NCBI GenBank assembly: GCA_030248215.1
Contig: JASANG010002985.1
Location: 263,001 to 327,000, forward strand
Reading direction: 5' to 3'
Length of the DNA: 64,000 bases
Source of the DNA: Enoplolaimus lenunculus
Lineage: Eukaryota > Nematoda > Enoplea > Enoplida > Thoracostomopsidae
Below, one piece after another: positions 12,801-24,800 of the stretch. How positions within the stretch are numbered: position 1 is the stretch's first letter; each line of letters begins with the position of its first letter. The position numbers and the translations under genes are program-made. The notes under the pieces are model-generated. The model was not told where the DNA came from, did no database searches, and was given only the letters and a program-made list of their open reading frames with translations.

Positions 12801-15800
12801 AAATTCACACGATTGTAGGTCTTTAGGAACATAGCACTGTACTCGGTGGTTACGTATATGAGCCGAAAATTTTTTAACACCCGAAAATAAGGATTCTAAG
12901 AAATGATTTGAAAAATTTGGGCATTCAGGTGTATCTGCTGTGAAAAAATAACCTGGTAGGTCCAATGATTTACCATATAGGACCCATGCTGGGCAGATCC
13001 CAAGTTCGTTAATTGCACAACGCAAGCCTAAAAGTACTAGTGGTAAGTGTGTTGTCCAATTATTAGTATCGCATTTTGCCCGAAATGCAGACTTCAATGT
13101 ACGATGGAACCGTTCCACCGCGCCATTGCAGGCCGGATGATAAGCAGTTGTTCTTTTCCGTGAAATCCCTAATTTTTGCATTAACTCGTACCAAACGGCT
13201 GATTCAAATTGGGAGCCGCGGTCTGAGATTAATACCCGAGGCACGCCAAAACGACTGACCCATGTATTGATGAACGCGTTAACTATAGTAACAGTTGCCA
13301 TGTCAGAAATTGGGATGGCCTCTGGCCATCTTGTAAACCGATCTACTATGGTTAATAGATAAGAACAGTTGTTGGAACGTGGTAGAGGTCCCACTATATC
13401 AATATGTACAGTATCTAGCCTGCCAGAGGTTGGTATATTTCCTACAGGGGCTCGTGTATGACGACCAATCTTACTAGCTTGGCACTCTTGGCACATTTTA
13501 CACCACAATTTGACTTCTTTATTCATTCCTGGCGACATGAACCGCTGCGCTATTGTGCGCAAGGTCGATTTAGAACCAGTGTGAGCAATGTTATGGATTT
13601 CCTGAAAAATTTGGCGGCGCATAAAGGAGGGAACATATGGTCTAGTAACAGCGGTACTAGCGTCACAAACTAGTGCTTTACCATCAACCATTAAAGTCTT
13701 AAGAGGTAACGTAGTAGCCTTGAAAAAACGTTGAAGATTTTCGTCCTGTAATTGAGCGATAGCAATTGCCTTGTCGCTTTCAGAACTGACGGACGAACAG
13801 GACGAACGCGAGAGTGCGTCCGCAACAATGTTGTCAGAACCCGAAACATGCTTAATAGTGCAGTTATGCTCAGATATTTATGAGAGCCATCGGGATTGTT
13901 GCGGAGTGGCATTTCTCATACCTAAAGCATGTACTAAGGGTTTATGATCAGTCCTGATGGTGAACTCTGTTCCCAGCAACCAATTAAAATGTCTATGCGA
14001 TGAATAGATTGCTAGAAGTTCTCGGTCAAAAGTAGATTTTTTACTCTCAGCCTCCGAAAGCTTGCGTGAAAAAATGACAACGGTTTTCGTTGCCCATTAT
14101 GAACCTGATTGAGGACAGCACCAATAGCGACATTGGATGCATCAGTGGTCAATTCAACAGTTGCGTTTTCAACTGGGAAGCATAAGGTTTGACTACGCTG
14201 CAAGGCTTCTTTAAGACTTGCAAATGCTTTCTCAGCTACATCATTCCAAATTAAGTTTTGCTTAGACTTTTCTTTAACATTTCGTGTTAAGTCCGTAAGC
14301 GGAGCCGCTATTTCCGAAAATTTTGGGATAAAGCGGTGATAAAAAGCACACATGCCAATAAAACGTTTTAAGCCCCTAACAGTGGCTGGCTTCTCGAACC
14401 TATTAATGGTATCCAGTTTGGCGTTAATTGGACGAAATCCTCTAGTAGAAATTTCAAACCCAATGAAAGTGGTTTCGGTTACTAAAAACTCACATTTTTC
14501 TAGTTTCAGACGCAAACCATTAGACACTAACCGCTCGAATACTTTGCATAAATGTGTTAGATGCTGCGGAATATTTTCGCTCGCTATGATAATGTCGTCC
14601 AAGTAGGCAATTGCAAAAGGACAACCATGTAACACAACGTCTATGAGACGTTGGAAAGTCTGTGCTGCGTTGCGCAGGCCAAACGGCATACGCCTGTGAA
14701 TGAAAAGACCAAAAGGAGTTGTTATTGCCGTTTTGGCTTGGTCCTCAGTTGCGACCGGTATCTGGTGGTAGGCTGAGACTAAATCAATTTTGGAAAAATT
14801 TTTGCAATTACCGAGTTTGTTTGTTAGATCTGCAATATTCGGCATGGGTTATCGATCCGGAATGGTAACTCTGTTCAACTGGCGGTAATCACCACATGGA
14901 CGCCAAGGATTTACACTATCTGCCTTTGGCGCCATATGCAAAGCCGACGCCCAAGGAGATTCACCGCGAAATACCACGCCTTGTTTTTCAAGGTCCTCCA
15001 TTGATTTTTTAACAATCTCAAGTTTTGGGCAGAAAAGCCGTCGTGGCTTAGTGAAAACAGGAAGCCCATTCGTTAAGATATGGTGAACCGTACTATGTCG
15101 AACTACATCATCAGCAGACACCTTATCGAAGAGTTTCGAATACTTGCTCAAAATTTTACGAAGTTCACAATGGAAAGTTTCATTAATCGAAAAGACACTT
15201 AAACTGACTTCCGGATTTGTAATGAGAGGAGGTTCATGGGCATTAGCCGCGATTATGGTATCATTGTTGTTCTGTATTATGCGGCCATTTCGGCAGTCGA
15301 CAACCAAATTATGCTTACTCAAGAAATCGGATCCCAAGATTGGCTGTGACACATCTGCTATTATAAAATTCCAAGAAAATTGTTGCTTAAGCTGTGGAAT
15401 GCTAAATGTTGAAGTCCTCGAGCCAAAAGTAGATACGGGAGAATTGTTTGCAGCGTAAAAAGACTGTTTGCTACGGGTGCGAGCATAAACGTGCGCGAAT
15501 GACTTAGGTAAGAAACTTTTAACGCTTCCTGTATCCGCAAGAAATTTGCCTATTTCGGGAACTGCGACTTTCACTGTGTTTGCTCCGGCTCCTGTCGCTT
15601 TGGAGCCGGAGAATTTGCGTTTCCCGATCTTATTACGCAATCACAAGGCTTAACGCACTTTCGCGCTAGTGGCCCAAACTTTGCGTGGTAAAAACAAAAT
15701 TGCCGGTTTGAACTGATCCTATGTCGAGAACTTGAGTTATAAGCAGAGTTTGAGCGGTTTCTTCGGGGAAACCTTTGCCTATTTTTCCGAAAATGTTGTC

Positions 15801-18800
15801 GTGACCGATTCAAATCAGTCATTTGCTTGCTGAGATGCGCTATACAGTTGGACATTTCTTGCATTTGCAATTGCAAGGTGCTATCTGTTTTTTCTGGGTT
15901 GGTACTGGTAACTGAAGTCACACAAGGGTCTTTGGACAGTTCAGGTGAGAGTTGTTCTAAAATTTTATCCGCAAGACTCGCTAGCTTTTCTATATCAACG
16001 TCGTCGACAACAGCTAGCGAGATTCTCACTTTTTCAGGAATGGCTGCCATGAACCGATATTTAACCAGGTCAGCATGGCCGGGGGCTTTTCCCTGAAGCT
16101 GACGTAGTAAAACAGAAGGTTTCCGATCACCCAAGACATGCTGCTCTAATAACCTACGTAGGTGCATTTCCTCGCTCTGGCCAAAAAATTTTAGAACGCA
16201 GTCTTTTATTTCTGCGTAAGTGTCCGTGGCCTTAGTTCCGCTATCAATCATCACATTAGTAGGCAGTGCGTTAAGCAACGCGTTTCTCTTTAAAGTATCA
16301 GAGAGGCCTTCAATAAGTGGTTCAATCTGAGTGAACCAAACCCGTGCGTCTCGTTCGTAGAAATCTGGTAATTTGGGTAATCGGGCGTTGCAATCGGCAG
16401 AATTATCCTCAAGCGACTTCTGTCCGCTTTCTGCCCACTTCAGAGCAACATTAACAACACCCTGTGGTAACTCCGCTAGAGTGTTGCAAATCAACCGTTT
16501 TGTTCCTGGCATTGCAAAATCGGCATCATGCTCAAAAATGAGTTGAAGTGCCCTAGCTAGAATTTCTTTATTATATTTATCGAGAGTAGACACATCCCAT
16601 TTATGTGGCCCCGGGTTAGGCTCAATGCCTGCAATCAATAGCAATAGCCGCAACCCACTAGCGTGGCGAGAACTAATACCCGCCACGTCCGAGTACCGAA
16701 TACTATCCCCCGAGTGTGAATCAGGCATCGAAGACCGAGTTGATGCACAGGTTGAGAAACGTATGCATAGGATTAAAACTATAAGGTAAACTAAATATAA
16801 CCTAATTCTAAATAAGAATCCCGAAAATAGAGAATTTGGTAGTGAAGATATCGATTGTAAGTGGGCATGTTGGCGCATTGTCGTGCGTTGGATTAACTGT
16901 CGTGGATTAACTTTTTTAATAGAGGATGCAGCAGGATTGCTGCAAAAGGTGATTTCAAAAGATGATTTCCGGCTACTATATGATTTCCGGTTAGCTTCGG
17001 TATTTTGTTTCAGCATTTTGTCCGCTACTCTTGGTAACTGTATTTTAGGAACAATGTTTGTGTCCTTTACCTTGCTTTTATACACCTTAGTGTGCACGCT
17101 TAAATGGGGTTTAAGAAGTTCCTTAGCCATAGAACAGATAATACGAAAACGGTGGGACCCCAAATGGACCCCGCCGTACCATCGAGTAACAAAAACCACA
17201 TCATTTATAGCACCGGTAAGCTCTAGAGTTTTTAGTAAACGACGGCCAGCACCAAACTCTCCATCGTCATTATAGCCCGAATCAAAACCAGGTTCACAGA
17301 AAAAACGATATGCATAAATGTTGTGAGTCGCAGATTCAATTTTTTTACTGGAGGCTATCAAATTATCAAGGGCTACCCGAACATCGGCAGTCAAAAATGC
17401 GCTTGCAAGATGTGCCTGAAAACTGCTTTTTTTGCATACAAAAACCTTTCCAGACTGCAAGAGCTTGACTTGATTTTCCTTTAAACCCTGGAGTTGCGGA
17501 CCGGGATTCCGTTCCACATCACCAGCAATCAGCAAAAGAATCCTTAGGGCAGTAGCTTGGTTAAAGCATATACGACCTGAATTATAAATGGAAAATTTGA
17601 TCCTTTTATTTCTAGAGTATACTCGTAACCTGCGGGCCGAATGCGTCTGAGCGAGCTCACATGAGACAAATAGAATCTGGACGCGATCAAAATTTACGCC
17701 AATAGTAAAAGGTTTACCAAAGGGTGGGTCGCACAGTATGATACGTACACATAAGTACAGTAGTAATATATGAAAATTTACAGTCTTTTTTTACAATGCA
17801 TCTTTCGTTTATATCGGACAGTCGTGGACATTTTCATTGTCACTGCAGGCGCCGTTCCACCATTGACTATACCAAATCGCCAGACCGATATTGTTATCAC
17901 ATCAATCAGTGTGAGACAGCAAATAAAACACACAGCTTGGTACAAGGCCGTACGAGAATATTGATTTCCCAGCAGTAACCTATTCGTGAATAAGGACAGT
18001 GATTCCCTGAGCCATGACGTGTTTGTTGAATATTGCATTGACTCCGTGGTTTGATGCCCGTGTTTGTTGCGAACAGAAGCTCCGTCGGGGTCACCAAATA
18101 TAGTAGTCGGTAATAATGTAATGGTCAGCCAAAGTATTAGGAAGAAGGCTGATTTAAAGTTGCAATGACATATCACCGTAAACATTCTGCTACTGTGATT
18201 TATTTCATTAGGGTAATGCAAATACACCTAAGAATAACATATGAAGATAACAATCCAAAAAGAACCAGACAAAACGAACACAGCCATACAAAGTAATAAG
18301 TTTCCATCACCCCACTAAAGTGACTGACAACCAAATATATATTCTGGCTACAGAAACTAATTTAAATATACGAAATTACGCTCAATATTCAAATTGGCCT
18401 AATAGCCAAATGTACAAAATATGTGCGCCACAGCGTGGCGCAGTGGTAGAGTATTCGCTTAAGGGTCCGTAGGCTGAGACGTCGACCCCCGCTCCGGAAG
18501 CCGGTTTTCCAGTCTGATTAGTAAAAAGGTATGATGTTCCGGTTCCTACCTAGACTGACATGATACGCTTGAACAAGAGTATTCATGTAGATAAAAATGT
18601 ACCCAGCGCGCGTTGCGTTTTTTGCTTACCCTCTGTTTGAGGAAGGGAAGTCAAAATCTTCATAGATACTGAAATTCATGTGCGGTTGTATATACTGAAC
18701 ATCGGTCCGATTATAATTTCGATGTTGGCTTGGCATTTACATGAGTAATGAACGTACAATTGACCCCCCCCCCAAAAAAAAGTGAGGGGGGTACGGCCAA

Positions 18801-21800
18801 AACGCAACGAGGGCTGGTATATTTTGTCCATGCCAAACAAGGCTTGTTGCATACTCTTGTTTAAGGGTATCATCGACTCGTGATAATACAAAGAGTGCGT
18901 GATACTCTTGAATAAGAGTATGCAACTGCTCAACTGGGCACATTTTGTGTAGAAAAGAATATACTCAGCGCGCGTTACGTTTTTGGCCGACCCCCTTTAT
19001 TTCGGGGAGGGGGTGGTTAAAACAACCAAATTCGAGATGATGCTATTAAATTGTATGGTAAAAAATGGTCTACTATTATTCTTGACCTTATTATCGTTTC
19101 GCCTTCTGTTTTATGTTTTGCGTATCTAATTTCGACCCCCCATTGAATTGAGGGGGGTATGGGAAAAATGCAACGAGCGCTGGTACTTTGAGTGCCATGC
19201 ATATTTTAAAGCGTTGCACACACTTGTCTAAAGAGAGTCATTACACTGTAAATTTCAATGAGTTAAGTAATCAACTCAGACGGAAAGTTAGTTATTTGTG
19301 AGTTAATAACAGTAAAGTTTAACTGACTCTGAGTTGACTTGATTCTCGCTGTGAGTTGAATTGACTTCGGTGGTGGTGATTAATTAAATCAGAATGCTGT
19401 TGAATCAACTCAGAATTGTGAGTTCTGATACTCCTAACTCAGATTGAGTAATTCAACTGATTTTGAATTAAAATCAGCTCACTGGAATTTACAATCTCCT
19501 AACTCAGACTGAGTGATTCAACTGATTCTGAATTAAAATCAGCTCACTGGAATTTACAATCTCCTAACTCAGACTGAGTGATTCAGCTGATTTTGAATTA
19601 AAATCAGCTCACTGGAATTTACAATCTCCCAACTCAGACTGAGTGATTCAACTGATTCTGAATTAAAATCAGCTCACTGGAATTTACAATCTCCTAACTC
19701 AGACTGAGTGATTCAACTGATTCTGAATTAAAATCAGCTCACTGGAATTTACAATCTCCTAACTCAGACTGAGTGATTCAGCTGATTTTGAATTAAAATC
19801 AGCTCACTGGAATTTACAATCTCCTAACTCAGACTGAGTGATTCAACTGATTCTGAATTAAAATCAGCTCACTGGAATTTACAATCTCCTAACTCAGACT
19901 GAGTGATTCAGCTGATTTTGAATTAAAATCAGCTCACTGGAATTTACAATCTCCTAACTCAGACTGAGTGATTCAACTGATTCTGAATTAAAATCAGCTC
20001 ACTGGAATTTACAATCTCCTAACTCAGACTGAGTGATTCAACTGATTTTGAATTAAAATCAGCTCACTGGAATTTACAATCTCCTAACTCAAACTGAGTG
20101 ATTCAACTGATTCTGAATTAAAATCAGCTCACTGGAATTTACAATCTCCTAACTCAGACTGAGTGATTCAACTGATTCTGAATTAAAATCAGCTCACTGG
20201 AATTTACAATCTCCTAACTCAGACTGAGTGATTCAACTGATTCTGAATTAAAATAAGCTCACTGGAATTTACAATCTCCTAACTCAGACTGAGTGATTCA
20301 ACTCATTCTGAATTAAAATCAGCTCACTGGAATTTACAATGTAGGCCTCTCTTGATAATACAATATCAACCATTTTCTGGATCGGGACAATTCATAAATC
20401 AAAAAAATTCAAAATTTAAACTGTTCCAGGTCCGATACCGTGTCGTTCGAACTCAGACTGTGATCGATCCCGAAACGAAGTGTGTCTATCCGCCGGATAC
20501 TGTGGATGTCCTATTGGCTTTCAACGAGATCCGGTGAATCTTGAATGTGGTACGTTAATATGTTTTTCTTTTTATCCTGTTTATTTTTTGTTTGTTTCTG
20601 GTTGCTGTTTACTATTTATAGCGTAAAGGAACAAATGTGAGTTTTAAACCGTAGTAATTATTTAACCATTTTGGCGTTTTTAAAAGCGCACTTAAGTTAA
20701 GCAAATACTTAAGTAGCTGACTAAATTTTGGTATATTACGAATCAACAGTTTAGGCGTATTAAGTTTGGTCTAAATCATCCTGTAGACTCTTGTTGCCTT
20801 TTCAATATAAAGGAAATGTAATATTCTCTTGTTATGACAATAGCTCAAATTTGCGATTTGTTTTTGCTCAAAAAGTTAAGTATTTACTTAAAGTCGGCAA
20901 CTTAAGTAACTACTTAAGTATAATTTAAGTAAATACTTAAGTAAGATTTTAAAAAACCTAGCCGGTGACTAGTAAATAGTTATTCAACTGCCTTTATAGG
21001 GTCTAAAAATAGCTTAATGCTCGTTAAGTTTATTCGAACGACCAGTTTAAAGTGAAACTTTCTTGAAATAACAATTACTGCCTCGTGGGGTTGGCTATGA
21101 TATTTCATAATTCACAGAATTTTGATAGATAAACCGCAGTATTAGACAATTGTCTATCACCTACAGATAAAACTAAATTTAAATACAGCATCAAGCTTTT
21201 TTAAAAAACATTCCCCCTCTGTAGCTTTGCTTCTTGCTCGGATCTGTAATCAGAGGGGGCCACGTTAGGTTCAGGCCCTCTTGTATGAATTTTGACTCCT
21301 AGTAGAAAATTTTCAACCTTGCTTGTAAGTCATCGAAAACCCTTGTATGCTCCTTGTGAAAAATTTTAGGCTACCCCTAGCAAGGTTAGTTAGCTACGAG
21401 CCTGTTGTAGCTACAGCATCTGCTCAACCACGCGAAAACATACAAGAATCAAATTTCCTAACTGATTCCAGGGTTCTGAATTTTTAGGGTCAGCAGATGT
21501 TCCCCTGTTTGTCACCCCTAAAATTCGTTTCCGCGTCTCTGAAACTTCTCGTGTAAATGCCGTACACAGAATCAAGAACGCATAGGCATGTTTTCAAATG
21601 CTTAACATTATATATGAATTTGTGTAAATTTGAAAATTAGTTTGATTCGTTTCGTAATTTTTGAAGAAGTATTATTTTTGTTTGTTATTTATTTTCAGGC
21701 AGTCCTCGATGTGATCCACTAAATTCAATCTGCCCGCATCCGGAATTGTGCAAGCAAACGCCGTATGGTGATTATCGATGCGCGTGTCCGGACAATTTTC

Positions 21801-24800
21801 AAAAACGACCAGATACGGGAGTCTGCGGTACGTTTGTTTTTGCAGTTAGCAATTTGCAATAAACAATGACGTTGGTTGTTGCATTCAAAAAGTACCATTA
21901 AAAATTCCCTATCAGTTTTTCTTTACAATATCTTGTGCAGCGTCAAAAATTCAAATTATTTAAATTGTTTAATTCTTTTTTTATTTATCAAATTTTAGAA
22001 CCGAATCCTGATCAAGGGATCATTACCCCACCGCCGCCTACGGCTCGACCTTCTCATCACTACTGCATCCTCGAAGATCCAAGGACTTGCAACGCTGCCC
22101 TCAACGAATGGTGTTTGCGTTTGCCGAATGGAACTCAAATCTGCGACTGTCCACCGAATAATTTACGCAACCCACAAACAAGAATCTGTCGTAAGTTCGT
22201 CAAAATGTTGTTGGCTTCAAAATTAAACATTGAATATGTGTTGCTGTTATTTTCAAATATATCCGAATCGGCCAATATTACTTTTACAGCCGTAACAGTA
22301 GATTAAGCGTAATTCCTAAGCTTAAGCCTGCGTTTAAGCGTTTAAAAAAGTATATTTCTAAGCCTATGCCTAAGCCTCAGTAAAAATAGACTCTAAAATG
22401 TAAGCCTACTCTTTTACAGACCCACCAGAAACCGGGACGGCCCTAAAAGTAACATGGGTCGCTGAATCAAATGCCAGACCGAAGCAAATGAGGCTTAAGA
22501 AGGTTGTCCGCCGAATAATTTACGCCACCCTCAAAAGTTTGTTGTCTAAAGTTGACAAGAAACTTGTTGGACCCATCATTAATGTTTCTGTTTTTTACCA
22601 CAAATTGGATTTAGGTATTTAAAAACAAATCATCAACTGGTGATAGGTGCTACACACATTTGAGAATACGGGCTTCAGTTTCAACCTGACATTCCTGGGA
22701 TTGCCTATTAATTCGCAAACTCAAAATAAATTATAACTGCGCGTGGTCAATTATTTAGCATACACCGTTAGCTTCAACTGTTGCTAACGGTATATTCTAC
22801 TTTGGAAAGGGTTATACCCAAATTTAGCTAAATATATATTTGGTGCTGGGGCTTAGAATTTTTGTAATTTTTCAAGACAGAAAAAAATTTTCGTTACATT
22901 TTAGAACCTCGTGAAACGTGCGCCAACAATAATGGAAGATGTCAGCACGTCTGCCAGGACACTTCACACGGTGTCGTTTGCTCGTGCTATGAAAACTATG
23001 ATTTAGATCCTACAGATCGACGCTCATGCAAAGGTTAAGCGATTTATGTAAATTTTTGACAATAGATTCAACTCAACTGAACTTCAACAGACTTCAGTTG
23101 AAATCTTCGATCTGTTATGTAAATTTTTTGACAATAGATTCAACTCAACTGAACTTCAACAAACTCCAGTTGAAACAGTCAATCAGCTGGTGTTTCAACA
23201 ATACCAAGCAATTTGCTATCGCTTCAAAGTCATTTATGTTTACATGGCTTATATTACTTTGAAGGGCTTACCGCTTTTTTCGCGGAACTCAAGTAGAGTA
23301 AGCTTAAGATTTAAACTAATATTTTTGCTTAGGCTTAGGCTTAACCGTAGCTTTATTGCTGCACTGGCCCATGAATAGAACAGGGTCTCATCGTTTTTAG
23401 AAGGGATGTGACAGAGTCAGTTTAAGCTTTAGACTAAATGTTTTGTTTAGGCTTAGGCTAGTCTTAGGCTTAGGAATAGGCTCATTTTTACGCTTAGGCT
23501 TAAGCTTAGAAACATGCTTATATTACTGTTCCGGCCCTGTTCTATACATGGCTCGCTCCGATGGTGACAGAAACGATTAAATTATCTGTCAAAGTTTATA
23601 AAATATTTTTACGAAATTTTTGTCAAAAGTTTACAAAATACGTTTTTGAAATTTTTTCAAAAGTTTATAAAATACTTTTTTGAAATTTTTTCAAAAGTTT
23701 ACAAAATACGTTTTTGAAATTTTTGTCAAAAGTTTACAAAATACTTTTTTTGAAATTTTTTCCAGTTGAATTAATAATTTCATTTGAGTATTTATAGAAA
23801 GTCGAGAATCATGTGCAAATAACAACGGCCAATGTCAACATATTTGCAAAGATATTTCAACTGGTGTTGAATGCTCGTGTCGTCCGGGATATACGTTGTT
23901 TCATGATTATAAATCTTGTACAGGTATGCTGATCCATAAGGGGGTCAAAGACTCCGACCTTATTTTGCTACGGTCTTTTTCACAAAAATACATCTTTGTG
24001 ATCGGTTTGTAATCAACAGATATCAACTCGTTTTCAAGAAATATTATCGTTTTTGCTTTGGCAAATTCCAGATGGGCTAAAATTTTTCAGGATTTGCATG
24101 CAAGGAGTTTAGATGACTAACAAGCGAGAATAAGACTTTACCAGGGAACTAAATGTTTTCAAGAGTGCTCAGGTTGCTCAGTAGCGTAGCCTGTTGCTTT
24201 GGGTACGGTTTAGAAGTGTCCACAAAACTTTTGATATATTTTTAATGTATTTCTTGGGATAAAAACCGCAACCTTTTTTTTGAATTTTTAATTTGATATT
24301 TCAGAAGACAAAGAACGTTGCTCAAACTACAACGGTAACTGTGAACACTACTGTCACGACGTGGAATTGGGAGTAATTTGCAGCTGCAAATCAGGATTTG
24401 AACTACAAAGCGATGGCAAAAAATGCAAAGGTCAGTTTGAAGTCTCGTTCACACGTGCAAGTTTTTGTAGCAGTGTTTGCAATGAGTGGAAATTGTGCAA
24501 TAATAAATGCTTGGCTATTCATACCGATGAATAAATTTTTGGAGTATATTCATCATAAATAAATTACAGCTGCAAGTTGTTCGAATTGTTTTGGAACAAA
24601 ACTTGCAACTGCAAGTTCCAACTGCACGAAACATTATTAATTCAGGAGAGGTTTCAATAGCCTGGTTTCCGATTGGCCAATCAAACTGCAGGTGTAACAA
24701 AATTAATCGAATAGCAACTGCATTCACAACTGTGAATTAAATTTATTAGCATGAATTCCAGGACAATAATTTGCAACTGCATGAATTTCAAAGGTGTTTT

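Larger units (their letters stand above)
11807..18432 (-). mobile_element. Ty3/gypsy-type LTR retrotransposon with 2A motifs and an IMPACT-like domain
   Basis: A 6.6-kb element in antisense inside intron 5. It has two 334-bp LTRs, a primer-binding site, a polypurine tract and a 4-bp GCGT target duplication (11803-11806 and 18433-18436). Gag-region and Pol-region sequences fill the interior in the order protease, reverse transcriptase, RNase H, integrase, which is the Ty3/gypsy order. LTRs differ at only 2 of 334 positions by my reading, so the insertion is young. The element looks close to whole, with a small number of breaks in pol, and is treated as a fossil. The leader and Gag region is unusual and described separately. 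Confidence 0.93.

Noticed and set aside
18433-18500. A functional tRNA gene next to the LTR
   Set aside because: B-box region departs from a tRNA T-arm and a long non-tRNA tail follows, so a SINE is more likely.
19600-20340. CRISPR-like direct repeats
   Set aside because: Eukaryotic context. The 65-bp units are contiguous without unique spacers and derive from a MITE end.
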